A stretch of DNA of 64,000 nucleotides from Elysia chlorotica (taxonomy: Eukaryota > Mollusca > Gastropoda > Plakobranchidae): assembly GCA_003991915.1 (NCBI GenBank), contig RQTK01000229.1, positions 1 through 64,000 on the forward strand, given 5' to 3'. This document shows, piece by piece, positions 32,101 through 55,163 of the stretch. The notes under the pieces were generated by a model that saw only the letters and a program-made list of their open reading frames with translations, did not search any database and was not told the DNA's origin. Position 1 is the stretch's first letter; the number at the start of each line of letters is the position of its first letter. Made by a program: the position numbers and the translations under genes.

Positions 32101-32706
32101 CCCCTCCTTGAAACGTAGATGACTCTTCAAATCAATACAAATTTTTAGCTCTCTGGTTTTGAATCTCTGTCAACTGAATTAAATCTTTTCTAAGAATTTC
32201 AATAATTTGAATTTATCATTATTTGTCATCTAAGATAAAACTTATACCATGATAAAGATAAATCCCTTTACACTATATACCTATAAAACATAACTTCTCA
32301 AACGAAGATTTATTTTCGAATTTTATGTGATTAAATTTGTAAAATCAAGCTACAATGTAATTAGGTATTGGTGTTTTGGCTTAAATAACACTAGTTTCAC
32401 CTGTAGGTAAATTAGAAAAAGTAGAAAAAAAACATTCAATTAGATGTTTCATATAAGACCAGGTACTAGTTCTACAAGTCAAAGCCATTTTTTTCTCTAG
32501 TGAAGAAGAATCCTTACATCCACAGCTTGATCAATTGCATAAAACAAAAAATTCTTGTTGTGGCTGAGAAAATTAAACAAGAAAGAAGAATAAATGGTGG
32601 TAATTATAGAATAAAAAATAGCAATTTTAAGCAACAAGCATCAAATGCAGCATCCACCAACCAAACTATATTCAGTGATTCCATTTGCACTTTCAGTTCA
32701 CATTAA
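26157..32706 (+). CDS. Candidate unrecognised plus-strand gene, two phase-compatible exons
   Basis: Exon A (26157-26229) follows an acceptor TATTCTCCTAG, reads ALARVGEALSYLQEIPSKAE and ends in phase 1 at a GTAAGA donor; an alternative GTAAAC donor lies 10 bases earlier. Exon B starts after TTTTTTCTCTAG near 32500 with two bases that complete the codon, and reads KKNPYIHSLINCIKQKILV, then VAEKIKQE, to a TAA at 32704-32706. An internal GTAATT donor in exon B would instead join, also in phase, to a 33140-33283 frame containing FLQFPDLFCLYSEIMRHLE. I do not recognise the protein. Upstream exons were not found. Matching phases and coding-like codons are the only support; the parts may not belong together. 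Confidence 0.3.
26885..28514. other. No gene seen
   Basis: An A-rich run at 26889-26945, a short GATA array near 27783-27802 and scattered chance frames are all that is visible. Nothing protein-like was found on either strand. Confidence 0.4.
28515..28920 (-). promoter_or_regulatory. Possible promoter and non-coding first exon of the MARVEL gene
   Basis: A CpG-richer patch at about 28530-28700 (for example GCTGCCGGCGCAAAC) sits next to a good minus-strand donor, CTTTG followed by GTGAGT, at 28521/28520. No open frame leads into the donor. It could be a 5' UTR exon splicing about 7 kb to the ATG exon ending at 21299. This is inference from position and splice signal only. Confidence 0.25.
31004..31458 (-). 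CDS. Orphan exon with strong acceptor and 151-codon open frame
   Basis: On the minus strand a textbook acceptor (pyrimidine-rich TCTTCTCATCTTTCTCCATACAG) ends at 31459. The frame then stays open for about 150 codons to TAA at 31004. It reads AVHNLTNAIRFLSQNQKM and includes RRVHLYYRAETGQRYLDQLY, RNVMFRMEFDETTRHAV and FNLHRRYHFQFYKPGPEAIS. Base composition is more GC- and CpG-rich than the flanks. I recognise no family. An open frame of this length is improbable by chance in such AT-rich DNA. It could be the last exon of an undetected minus-strand gene, a lineage-specific gene, or part of an old mobile element. A non-coding exon candidate with a good donor lies at about 35535. Confidence 0.45.
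31900..32072 (-). repeat. Degenerate SINE body
   Basis: GCCCAACGTCGACACAATAA, ACTGTGGACGGATCCCAAAA, CTGCCACACAGAGACAGAGC and ACCGATTACATAAAGCTGA follow the order of the SINE at 52103-52359. The tRNA head is lost. A C-run of 16 follows at about 32087. Confidence 0.65.
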
Positions 32707-34469
32707 TAAATCACAAGGCACTTCCTTGACATAGTTTTATCGAACTCTGATCTGTCAATTAAAATTTGTTTTCTTTTTTTCTTCTGCAAACCCATAAATT
32801 TACAGAAAATTGGCTTCACTGTCCTCAAATACAGTAATTGTACATAAACATGAATGACTTGACCATTATGGTGAAATGCTTCTGGTGATTTTGAGTGGCA
32901 ATATCTCACAGCAAACATTTATTGAAACTAAGCAATCAAATAACCCTAAGTTGCAAGTTGATGAGGTGTGGTAATGATCTCGATAATGTTGAAAGTAAAT
33001 TAAGTTGCTGCTTGGAACTAATGAAATGGTCATGCAAATAAAAAAAATAAGCAATATGTTGACTGCATAATTTCTTTGCATCTTTAGTGTGATGTGCATC
33101 GACAATAAAATCAGCTTATTTTGCATTCAAGCCATATAGATGTCAGACAAGGCTGCTAAATTCCTCCAGTTCCCAGACCTTTTCTGCCTCTACAGTGAAA
33201 TCATGCGTCACTTAGAAGGAAATAACTTGAGATATGCCAATGGTGCTGCACCAATCATAGAATATAGTCAAGACATGCAATGATTGTTGGACATAACAGT
33301 GTGACCAACCCTGAATTTTTTTAAAATCAAAAATAGCACATGTAGGAAAAATTGAATTTCCAGAAAATGAAAGCAGTCATAACAAACAATTGCATTTTAT
33401 GACTTCATGCAATCAATAAGAAGAAGCCTTCAATGCAATAGAAACGTATGTAGAATAAATGTCTATTTCTAAAGAGAGGAGTATTAAATGGATTATACTA
33501 CTACTAGAAGACACCAGGCTACACAATACTTAGAGAGGACTTTGCAAATCATTTTTATTATAATCCCAATTGTACCAAAGAAAAAAAAAAAAGAGGAAAT
33601 ATCTAGATCTATAATTCAGGTCTCAACACAAGATCAGTATTTTATCCTACTGCTCTTGAAACAACCTCTACTCCCTCCTCCAGGTATTTTTTTTTTTAGT
33701 ATTTTAGTGCGGTTATACCTTTTTGCAAGATCTAGATCTAAAGGAATCTGTTAACTAGAATTGTTTCAATTTAGATTAGATAAAATTGACAGTGAACAAA
33801 GAAGTTTTGGCACTCCTTAAGCATTGCTGTCCCTACCTTGTGGGCGATCATATGGTCTGGTGGGCAAACGATGCATGGATTGGATTACATTTTTTAAAGA
33901 ATAAATATTACAAGACCTTTGTGTTGTTTTTTAATCGCATGTTATTGGCATATAGACCAAATGTTTGATCCTATGTATGTTTGCATGCATTCTGACTAAT
34001 GGGCTTTTTGTAACACCGTGAATAGGATCTTTCATGCTTTGTATTGATCACTAGGTAGCAATAACCTTTTTGTTTTGATAACTAGGCTGGGCCAAAAGTA
34101 TTCAATACATATAAATAATTGTAAACTATTCTATTTTTATGTTCAAGTTATAAATAGTAATTCTAAAAAACAGAATGTTGTAAAATCTGAATTTGATTTT
34201 AATTCAATTGTTTATTTGAATACTGGCCTGGTACTCAGATCGAATTCACCGTAGGTTACATTTGTAACTGAATTCTGCCCCCTCGCCCATATGATTGACC
34301 ATCGGGCAGGGATCGCAGTGCTTACTCCACTTAAAAGGCTGTATCGTGTCCCAGTTCTTTATAATGACACCTCGGCAGATTCCTCAGTGTTACGGGTCAT
34401 CTCCACCCTTCCCTGTTTTGGGCAAGTTAAGGGATTTTTTCTAAGTAGTTTTATTTCTAAGTAGTTGTG

Positions 34470-35290
34470 CTCAGTCTAACTGGATGGTTTAACAGTGCTA
34501 GGTCTCTGTCGAGCAATACTGGCAGAGTTGTTTATGGTTGCTCTATCAGTTTGGTGCCGCACTGGATAAAGTAGACTCTCATTCCCTATTGACGGTGATG
34601 TTTTGTCTCTACATAAATGATAATATAGCCAAAGAGGCTTCAAGTTCAATGGGCTTGGATTTGCAATGTCAGTGGTTTTTCTTGGCATATATTCTACAGA
34701 ACAACTTGTTTGCAATTTCAGTTGGATATTTAATGCTTAGGATGTTTTTGAATTGTTTCCAGTGGATCTCTTTTTCTGTTATGGTAGGAGCCCATGTCCC
34801 GCAGTTGTAAAGCAGTATGGACTTCACAAGAGAATTGTATGGCTTAATTTTTAAATTTGTTTCCTTTTCCCCTTACATTATTTAGTGTATTGAGTGCTAC
34901 AAATGAAAGCCTCTTTTCTGTTTTAGATCTTTGCCGTCATCTAAGAATTCTGACTTTTTTCTACAGCCTCAAGATTTCAATTTTCTTCACTTTTTGATAC
35001 CACTACCAGTGTGTATCCTGTCTTCTTTGTATAATATTGACTTTTATCTGATAACTTGTCAGAGTATTACTTGCATTTTGTTAATATTGATGTTTTCTTG
35101 CCGGATAAAATACACATCGTCTGAGTAGGCTGTTTCATTTGGGATTTCTTGTTCATATGAACAACAATGAAGATATTGGTGTTGACAGTATGGGTTGAAC
35201 ATCTTTCATAGTTTGTTCTAGATATAATATTATATTGTAAAGAGACTGGGCTAAGGCTATCTCCCTAAGGTGTGCCAACATTGCTTGAGA
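34470..35290 (-). mobile_element. Decayed non-LTR retrotransposon: reverse transcriptase and C-terminal part
   Basis: On the minus strand, with several stops and frame changes, the order is that of a LINE-type polymerase. A LSPV/YLEQTMKDVQPILS-like region (about 35280-35180) is followed by NETAYSDDVYFI, with the catalytic YxDD at 35127-35116. Next come FLDDGKDLKQKRGF, PYNSLVKSILLYNCGTWAPT (about 34840-34770), FKNILSIKYPTEIANKL, and a C-terminal HLCRDKTSPSIGNESLL block. These are the landmarks of post-catalytic RT and thumb regions in non-LTR elements. No endonuclease or 5' region was found. The copy is dead and its clade is not assigned. A 90-codon plus-strand frame over it is a shadow. Confidence 0.75.
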
Positions 35291-35534
35291 ATTGCTTAGA
35301 TATCCAGGAACTATTGATGCGTGTGTCAATGTCTGTGTTACTTAATTGGTAACGTCTTAGCCTGTGCTCGTCCTCCATTGACTGCTTAAAAGGAGTGCAG
35401 ACATTTCGCCCTCGATTTCTTTTCTATAAAATCTAGATAGTACAGTGTGTATAGATCAAGGTGTGCATCACCAAATTTGCCAGCAGTGTTCAACCGTTAA
35501 TTTGTTATAACATAGACTTTGAAAGAAAACTTAC

Positions 35535-35720
35535 CCTTGTTGATCCCCAAAACCTGTTGAGCTTGATGCCTGGTGTCTGTGCTGTCGTGGTGTGAACTGT
35601 GAAGTGTCAAGTTGTAGCTTCAACAACACACCGGAAGCTATGATTGGGCGTTAACATAATCAGATGGGAAGTAATTGATGGAAGGAAAGATGGGGGGAAG
35701 ACGGGAGTAGACGAGCTTTT
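35535..35720 (-). promoter_or_regulatory. Possible non-coding first exon with good donor
   Basis: ATCAACAAGG followed by GTAAGTTTTC on the minus strand (donor 35534-35529) ends a segment without a usable start in the donor frame. To its right (35700-35830) lies a more CpG-rich patch with GCGCGCGCTCGC, plausible as a promoter. It might serve the orphan exon at 31004-31458 or the MARVEL gene; neither link is shown by sequence. Confidence 0.25.
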
Positions 35721-36599
35721 CCGACCCCCTCTTTCGTGTCACGCAACCTCTGTCAAACACACACATGCACGTACGTGCACAGATCAACACCGTAACACTG
35801 TTACTAATGTTGAGTGCGCGCGCTCGCTTTGAGTCAGTCTGATACCTTCGATAATTCTGTTGTTGAAATGAAGTTATTCAATTTATAGCTCGGCCCTGAA
35901 CAGCCACTGTTGTATCTCTGCTGCATGTTATTACGTTTAAGATGTGGTTGTTCTAAGTGCAGAAGCCTTCCGCAATCGGACACCCAAGAGATTAAGTAAC
36001 TGAAATATATAGACTACTGTACTAGGCCTACTACTTGGGAAAAAAAATACCACTAAGTTTGTGAGCCAAACCTGGAAGTAATCAAAAAAACAACTACAGA
36101 TGTAAATGTAACAACATCTACGCTAACAAGTTACACAACAGCGGAATTACCGAAAAAGAACACGAATAAACAAGGTAGGCTACACAATTAGATTTAAAAT
36201 AAAGCAAATAAAAATAAAATAAGTTGTACACATGGTAGGCCTAAAGATCGTGTGTGACTACTTAAGGATGCTACGCATATACCGATCGGTATACATTAAT
36301 TTTTAAACAAAGTAGGCCTACATGTACAAAGTTGAGGAAAATCCACCCCCCCCCCCCCAATGATATTTTTAAATACTCACATCACTGTAACAACGTATGT
36401 TTTTAGAAATGTGTGTGAGTGTAAAAAAAAAAAGAAAAAGAAAGGGGGGGGGGGCGTATTTCAATCCCATTAAAATATTTAAATTTTATATTAAAAAAAA
36501 TGAGTAGGCTTCTCAAATCCACTAGAGAAAGACATATCTAAATTGCTAAAATTCTTTTTTGTCTTAACCGAGTCGATGGATTAGAAAATAGGGGGGGGG

Positions 36600-36760
36600 T
36601 GAGTTTGTTTAACGTCCAACATCAGCACTATTTAGACTATATTGTGGTCGGGCACAAGACTTACGTCTGACATTTTTATGTGCTGCCACACACGAGTGAG
36701 TGAGTGAGTGAGTTTGTTTTACGGCACGTCAGCACGGTAACGGCTATGTTGTGCCCATGA
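36600..36760 (-). repeat. SINE tail fragment and (GAGT)n with a second repeat
   Basis: 36600-36697 carries TTTAACGTCCAACATCAGCA, ATATTGTGGTCGGGC and GTGCTGCCACACACGAG, matching the 3' half of the SINE at 52103. It breaks into a short GAGT array (36697-36712), which leads into TTTGTTTTACGGCACGTCAG, a different dispersed repeat start. This is a junction of two repeat families. Confidence 0.6.
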
Positions 36761-37850
36761 TGTCCTAATACAGTTAATGCAACGGTGATTCCTTATCTCT
36801 TTGAATAGTAAAAGCATAAAAATTGTGCGTAAAAGGTTTGGTTAAAAGTGAAGGGTATGTACAGTAGCTTAAAAGATCCATGTGTAGGATTATCACAGTT
36901 AAATTTTTATTATATACACCAATTTTCTTTAGGTATCAAAGTAGACGCTGTGGGCTAACATAAGTAAATATGATCGGCAATCGATGTCTTCAGCATATCT
37001 AGCACATAAAGAAGAGAGATGTTTTAATTGGCATAGTTGGCATTGTTTAAAGTGACGTGCAGCCACCTAATTTTAATTTATTGGAAACTTAAGTTTACGT
37101 TTTAATGTGATTTTCTTAAAATTAATATTATGATTTCTCTACGTTTTCCTTCATAGAAGGTTCAATTTCAGAGGGCGAGAGGTAGCTCAGTTATGGTGTC
37201 ATATCCCAAGCCATTCATATTGTTCCCAATTGGTTAGATTATTGTATGTTAAAGTCAGTAGTGTGACTTGACTGAGAGAGAATTTAGATTTGTATAGATG
37301 CAAGAACACTGCTTTTAAATTATTTGGTATTCTTATGTGGTGTCACTATAAGCTATCGTACTTATGCTCGTCCTGTGCTCTTTAGTTTTAGTGTGTGTGT
37401 GTGCGTTTTTTTTTGTTTTTTTTTTTTGGGGGGGGGGGGGGGGTGCACAACAAAACGAACAGTTTGAGAATGAAAGAAAAATATATTTCCCCATAAAATT
37501 GAAAATAAATTTTCCTCAGTTTTATCTAAACCCCCACAGCCTAATACATGTACACCATTTATCTTTAGAAACGAGTTTTCAATGAAATAAAAAAAAACAA
37601 CTCTCGAGACGATAATTTCCTTCGAACAAAGTACTTATAGACAACAAAAAATACTTTAAGCGTTTTTCTTTTCATTGTAGTAAAGCACTATACAGATAAT
37701 ATATGAACTTTAGTGTATGTATTGCTCCTATATTGCTATCTATAAAACTGATGACACATCGTGTTAATGAAATCGAATAATGAATTTGCAGAAGTAATCA
37801 GTTGTGTCTTGAAATGTTATAATGGTAAAGAAAAAAGAAAATTGCATACT

Positions 37851-38427
37851 AACAACATCAGAAATGCTGTTGATAAAAACATTATCTATGGCTATGATTA
37901 TTACAAGAACCAACAACAGAAAATAATAATACCAATAGGCTAATACTGATAATAATAATCTAAACATAATAAAACAACAACAACAACAAGAACAACAACA
38001 ATAACAACAACAACAAAAACAACAACAACAACAAAAACAACAAGATCAACAACAACAACAACAAGAACAACAAGAACAACAACAACAATAACTATAACAA
38101 CAATACATGTAGTAATACTATTAATAGTCATTCAAAAAAGAATTTTAACAACAACATCAGAAATGCTGTTGATAAAAACATTATCTATGGCTATGATTAT
38201 TACAAGAACCAACAACAGAAAATAATAATACCAATAGGCTAATACTGATAATAATAATCTAAACATAATAAAACAACAACAACAACAAGAACAACAACAA
38301 TAACAACAACAACAAAAACAACAACAAGATCAACAACAACAACAAGAACAACAAGAACAACAACAACAATAACTATAACAACAATACATGTAGTAATACT
38401 ATTAATAGTCATTCAAAAAAGAATTTT
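37851..38427 (+). repeat. Near-identical tandem duplication, about 299-bp period, with CAA arrays
   Basis: Unit 1 (37851-38149) and unit 2 (38150-38427) both run from AACAACATCAGAAATGCTGT through GGCTATGATTATTACAAGAA, CCAATAGGCTAATACTGATA and a long interrupted CAA array to AGTAATACTATTAATAGTCA and CAAAAAAGAATTTT. Outside the CAA array, which is about 20 bases shorter in unit 2, I saw essentially no differences. There is no gene. The poly-Val and poly-Gln frames here are shadows of the CAA array. Confidence 0.9.
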
Positions 38428-38664
38428 CATAACACAATCAAAATTTTAAAAAGCACACGTAGTTGTCAACACAACAATATTCAGAGATCTTTAAACTTTT
38501 TTACTTTTTGGAAAAGAGAAAATGAACAAATCACAAAGAAGTTTTAAAAATGATATGAAATTAAATTATACATTAATTTCCTTGCACCAACACATAGGCA
38601 CACAACATTAGTTTTATACTCATCATTAAAAAAATTCCATTCTTGTAAAAAACATTGAATGAGA

Positions 38665-41593
38665 AAAGTTAATTTGCAATTGTCTTTATTTGGAAAACTA
38701 AAAGGCTTAGATATTATTTTAATAAACTATCAAAAGTAAAAAGGAAGGATACAATAACCCTAACTAGGAAAACCAAAATAAATCTTCAAAACTTTAAATC
38801 TATAATATTTAATATAGCACAAAAAAGGACAAAAGTTGACATACACAGCTATACAAAATAGTTTATTCTTATCTTTTTCCTTAGTTACTAATGCTTTAGC
38901 ATTTCATTGCAAGAAACCTGTGCTCTATTGGCAAATATTCTGAGCTATGGTTCACCACCAAAAATTGTTTGTCTCAGAAGAGCATAAAATAAGGCTGGAT
39001 AGATTAATTTGGGCCTTTTAATGAGCCATCCCTCTGGAACAATTCAAGACTGAAGTATATCTTGCTATTTTCACTACTAATTCCAAGCTTTCCTTTCATC
39101 CAAACTGTGTTTTTAAAATATGATCAGGTAAGTTGTAATGATAATAATAAAAATTGACATAATGAATACACTATGTTTCTACATCATGCAATAGTGTTTA
39201 TTTTAAAATCCTTAGCTCACAAAGTACTCAAATCAATATTGAAAAAAGTAACTGCATTGAAGGTAACAGAAAGCAAAGCTCTCTCCTAGTACAACCTCCC
39301 CAGGCTTTAAAAGGTTCCAGATTGGTATACCTAGGACATAAAAAATCCACAAAGCTTATTGACTAGTCAAAAGATAATAGAGGTCTATGGTTTTAATGAT
39401 CACATACAATGTTCTATACCACAAGCAGTCATACGTCTGACATATTTAGTTCATATAAGAAAGTATCGATCAATGCGCTAAACCTTGTCTAATAAATGCA
39501 TACTTGTATTTTTTTTATTAATGATAAAAACAAAACACCCCCCCCCCCCCATAAAAAATACAACAAAACAAACAAACAAATATACCCCTACACACACACA
39601 CACACACACACAAGAACGTAAATATTGCACAAGCCACGTTCATTTATTAAGAAAACTCTAATTCAGGAATAATTATACAATTAAAAAAACATTTGTTTAT
39701 GTCTATCATATTAAATCCAGTGGATACCTATTTGTTATGAAACCCTAAATGGTTTAATATACAATATATCTCTGAAAGAAAGTAAAAAAAAAAAGCAACT
39801 AAAAAAAGCCAGGCAATAACAATGCAACTGGCAAGAATAAATAACCCTTATGGGTAGAGTAGAATGGTTAACACTGTACACATGTACTTTGTTTTCGAAA
39901 AAACAAACCAAAATTGTCTCCCTCTGAGAAAGAGAAACCAGAAAAACCAAATACAGCTACTTCAATCTATGTCATATTTTGTAAATAAGACGTAAAAAGA
40001 GTGAAACATTAAACAAAATGTTCTATGCAAAAACAATAAAGTGTACAAATCGGGTAACCTTTCTCAGGATACGCCATTCAGCAAAAATGTACAGAATACA
40101 CAATAAAAAAGGTTTTTCCTTTTCCTCTGAAGTCCAAATAGTTTCTACATTAAGATGTTGGTTCATTTCAATTCCTTTGCATGCATATAAGGAAATAAAG
40201 TGTTTATGATGTGGCAAGTTACTCTGGCATAATGGTTTTAAATTTATGCACATACATTATGCATAGGTAAATCATTAACTTCTTCCTTTAAATATCCAAA
40301 CTATATGTTGGTGGGGAAAAAACATCTCTTAACCCTTTTGTGACAGAATTTTTTGTTGCTGTGATTAGGCGTAGCAAGGATCTGATCTAAATATTCTCTA
40401 AGAGAAAATGGACTGTGCCTCAGAGTACTGGATGAAATGCACTAGATCTAGATCTAGATCTATCCTCGCTCCAAGAGCTATCACAACACTCTTCTTCACA
40501 TTCACCTCATAGCAGCAAATCCAAAACTTGTCTTTGATCCTACAAAGCTTTCTGGTTCTTTTTTTTTATACTAAGTGCGGTTGCTGAATTGCTTGTTGAG
40601 GCTCCATTATAAAGCCAAAATAACTTGACAGAGACTTGAAGAAATGACAAATTGAAAAAGCAGTTTCATGCTGTATGTAATAGGGCCTACAACTTGACAA
40701 TTTTTGTAGTTAAAATTCATCATTAAACTCAAATTTGTAAACAGTTTTAGCATTACTATTGAAGCCTACGAGAGATGATAAAGCACGACATACCAACATG
40801 TCATGTACAGAAAGTCCATCTCAAAATGATGACATACTAGACATGTCAAATTTTTTAAAGGAAAGTATGACATACCAGCTACATTATGTATGGCACAAAG
40901 GGGTGAGGTTGAGTATGGTAAAAGTACATGTAGATATCAGTATAGCTTTGCACTAAGAACAAATTTATGAGTGTGAAACAAATGATCGATTTTGAAAAGA
41001 GAGATGCTTGAAAATCTGAAACTTAGTCACTATGTTTAAAGGTCATTCAAAATAGGGAAGTTTGGATTTCACACTAAAAAATCTTGCCTAAGATAGATGC
41101 AAAATTCAGAACAATCAACAATTTATAGAAATATTTTAACACATGAGTAGGAAAATACACAAGAATAGTAATGTAAATATACTTAAGTAACATTTGTAAT
41201 TACGTTGTTTTAGAAATATTTTGTAGAGGAAAGACAGTAGCCTAATTACTACAATAATGGTGAGATAAATGAAAGCACCAACAAAAACAAATAAGAAAAA
41301 AAAAATTCTTTTAGTAACAATACCATAATAAAATTATCTGGCAAAATCCCAATAACATTAAAAAAGAGGGTAAATATTATGCAAAGTGAGTTTTCAAATG
41401 GCTAAACGAAATATGTATTGTATATAAGATTTCAGCTGTATGGAGGGCTTCTTAATTTAAGATTTCCCTAGATGCTATGGGGATGCAGGCTTCATTATGA
41501 AACAGGTGGTATAAGAGTGCTTTTATTAGAGACCACCGTTATGCATAGAACGAAAAAAAGTGAAAAAATGAAACTTGAAAAAAACCTGGAAGA
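38665..41593 (-). other. Probable 3' UTR of VPS9D1
   Basis: No exon is seen left of the VPS9D1 stop. The plus strand is A-rich (U-rich mRNA). A minus-strand AATAAA followed by GAC (TTTATT at 38685-38690) is a candidate poly(A) signal just right of the tandem duplication. The UTR extent is inferred. It contains a C-run and CA array at about 39538-39612 and an AGATCT cluster at 40441-40462. Confidence 0.4.
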
Positions 41594-52651
<11,058 letters not shown>

Positions 52652-53261
52652 GGTAAATTAAAAACCGGTGCTTAGTTATAGTAAATATGACACCTAGACT
52701 AAATATAAAAGACAATGCTTCCCTGTAAAAAACTTAAGGACGTGCACACGGAAGCTGTCCAAGGCGAACTCAATGTTTATTTTTCCTCAACTGACCTTTG
52801 ACCCAATGTTCCAAAAGTAACAGTCTACTTGCTGTTGTGATAGTATTTTTTCATATTGTCTTTGCTATAAACATAATTATACGAATTAATCAACAGCAAA
52901 ACCAACAAAAATTAAAGCTTTCCATGTGTGCATGCAACAGGTGTGATTAATTTTATTCATTTTACGCAAGGGGTCTACGCCTTGGTTTTACTGTAACCTT
53001 GGCCTTAAAATAGAACTTACACCATTTTTTTTATTTTTCCAATGAAGACTTCTTCACCACTCTTCTTTCAAATAACACAAATTCTGTATACCAGTTACCA
53101 GTTTGCCTAGAGATGGGCGAACAAACTACAATAATAAATATATTTACTTGCAGAACGCAATGCTAAGCTCAGTAAACAACAGTATCGAACACTATCGAGA
53201 ACGGTATGCTTTGTGAATTGCCAATGTAAACAATTTATCCTTGTTCTTGGATTGTTTCAAG
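52652..53261. promoter_or_regulatory. Probable bidirectional promoter between VPS9D1 and a divergent exon
   Basis: 610 bases separate the VPS9D1 start (minus) from a plus-strand ATG with a good splice donor at 53262. No repeats or coding sequence are present. Head-to-head spacing of this size is common for shared promoters. No specific element was recognised with confidence. Confidence 0.4.
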
Positions 53262-53297
53262 ATGGTGGGTGGCAAGGACAAGAAAAGGAAATCAAAT
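53262..53297 (+). CDS. Candidate first coding exon, 12 codons
   Basis: AAGATGG start context, then MVGGKDKKRKSN and a perfect GTAAGT donor at 53298, phase 0. Position (head-to-head with VPS9D1) and the lysine-rich start suggest the first exon of a plus-strand gene. The next exon was not identified. The exon at 62735 needs a preceding phase of 2, so at least one exon would lie between if they belong together. Twelve codons are too few to name a protein. Confidence 0.35.
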
Positions 53298-53934
53298 GTA
53301 AGTTGAAGTTTATGTATGATCTTGTGACTTCTTTGTATAAAATGGTTACGAAATGGTACTAGATTTAGAATCGTGGAAGACATTCCATCTTAAAATTTGA
53401 GATGCCATCAATTAAACGATCTATATTAGATGTAATATTTTGGAGATAAGGCAGTTCAACAACTGTAGAGGTTTTAACCACTGCAGCGCTTTGAAGGCCG
53501 TCCGACGGCCAGATGGCCAGTCTGGGTCTGGCACAGGTGACTGGGTGTGAAAAAATGGGCTGTGGCACAAGTGTTCACCTGGTTAACTGACTTCGGTGTT
53601 GCGCTGTTATCGCCGATATTTTTTTTCCATTAGGCCTATTTCTATTTACAAGTTCATAAAACTATATATTTTGATTGCGCTGAGCAGTTGTTTGTTTCTG
53701 CTTTTTCTTAATCGTTTATTACTAATTGTGTGGGAGGAATAAAGGAAAAGACAGTTATGTATATTTAAATTTTACCTGCAGGTGATCACAGTGAAATTTA
53801 TTTAATTTTAAATAGCTGTGGGTGTGGTATGTTTCAGTTCGAATCCTTTTTACATGGAACATTTCTCCTATGCGTTTAGAGCCCTTGTATAGAACCCTTG
53901 TAGTCCCAATTAAAAATTCTACAATTCAGAAATA

Positions 53935-54195
53935 GAAATATCAGATGAGGATCGAACCGTTAAACGTACTACTTGTCAACCCAGAGCACGAATGCTAGAG
54001 ATATCTGTATCTTGTATATCTCGTATATTGCTAAAAATGCTATCTTCAAATAAATGTTATGTCGCATAGGTTTCCTACAGAGATGGGCGGAAAAAAAGGG
54101 TGTGGTTGGAAAAAAGCGGTGTCACCAAGTATTTGAACCTTGGACCTCAGGCTCCTCAGTCCTGAGCACTGGAGACTGAGCTATCTTTGCGCCCC
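53935..54195 (-). repeat. Two tRNA-like SINE heads
   Basis: At 54117-54195 the minus strand reads GGGGCGCAAAGATAGCTCAG, and further on CCAAGGTTCAAATACTTGG. These are an A-box/D-arm and a B-box/T-arm with nearly pairing stems. At about 53945-54000 the minus strand has GACAAGTAGTACG and GGTTCGATCCTCATC. Neither forms a complete cloverleaf with a normal anticodon arm, so they are called SINE heads or tRNA pseudogenes rather than tRNA genes. Confidence 0.45.
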
Positions 54196-54199
54196 TACT

Positions 54200-55096
54200 A
54201 AGCCTACGCTAATAATATTTAAATTTAATTAGATCTAAATCCCACGAATTTCTAGAAAATGTATCAGACCAGTTACAGTATGTGTTGGCCTACTGTGCAA
54301 ATAAACTCAGTACAGTGTGAGCGAATTGCAATAACAGGCGCACAGTTACACAAATAGAACAGGCCTGTTGACTGTTCAAGATGCTATGTAGCCAGAGCCT
54401 GTTTCACACCAGTATGTATGTGTGTGTCTGTCTGTCTGTCTTTGTGTCTCGTGTTGCGACGTTTGACACTTCTATGTGAATTAGTTAAAGCATGGCTTTC
54501 ATCACCATCTTCCTCTACTTGAATAGTTCAACCGTCTTTATACACAGGAACTAAACACCGCTTGGTTACGCAAGATCTCTACAGGGGGTATCTTGCTCTT
54601 TCCTCAGCCCTCTCCTTTCAGCACTTTCTTCAGTGATCTAACAGTCATATTAACCTCAATATATCATGATAGGAAAGAGAGGAATAAAGAATAAATGAAG
54701 GCCCACTACCAGTGGTAGTTAGTTGGCACCCCTCAGTACCCAGTTGGGAGGTGCTAAGCCAGTGAGGTAGCTGCGAGCGGAACCAGTTGTTCTTTCACAG
54801 CGAGGCAGTCGACTGGCACGCCACGCTTTATGGGTTAGAAGAAAGATCAAGATCTAGGGGCCCAAAAGGGTGTATACAAACAACTGAGAATAAAGTGAAA
54901 ATACATAAAGAGGGACCATCACAAATCTAGATCTAGATAGAGACCAACTGATAAACAAAGACAATCTAGGTTTGTTAGTGTCCCTTCTTATAAATCTAGA
55001 TTGGAAGTGGCTATTCCTTCGGTAGCCGGACAAATAGCCTAACGGCTATTCCTACGGCAGCCTTCTGTTGGAATGGCTTGGTGTTTAATATTAATC

Positions 55097-55163
<67 letters not shown>

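Noticed and set aside
34538..34810. Plus-strand frame with FCLYIND, resembling a reverse transcriptase motif
   Set aside because: The minus strand carries a longer ordered series of RT and C-terminal landmarks over the same bases; the plus-strand likeness is chance.
37940..38131. Poly-Val minus-strand frame
   Set aside because: It is a shadow of the CAA array in the tandem duplication.
54117..54195. Possible tRNA gene on the minus strand
   Set aside because: A and B boxes are present, but the arms do not pair into a full cloverleaf and the anticodon arm is unclear; kept only as a SINE head.
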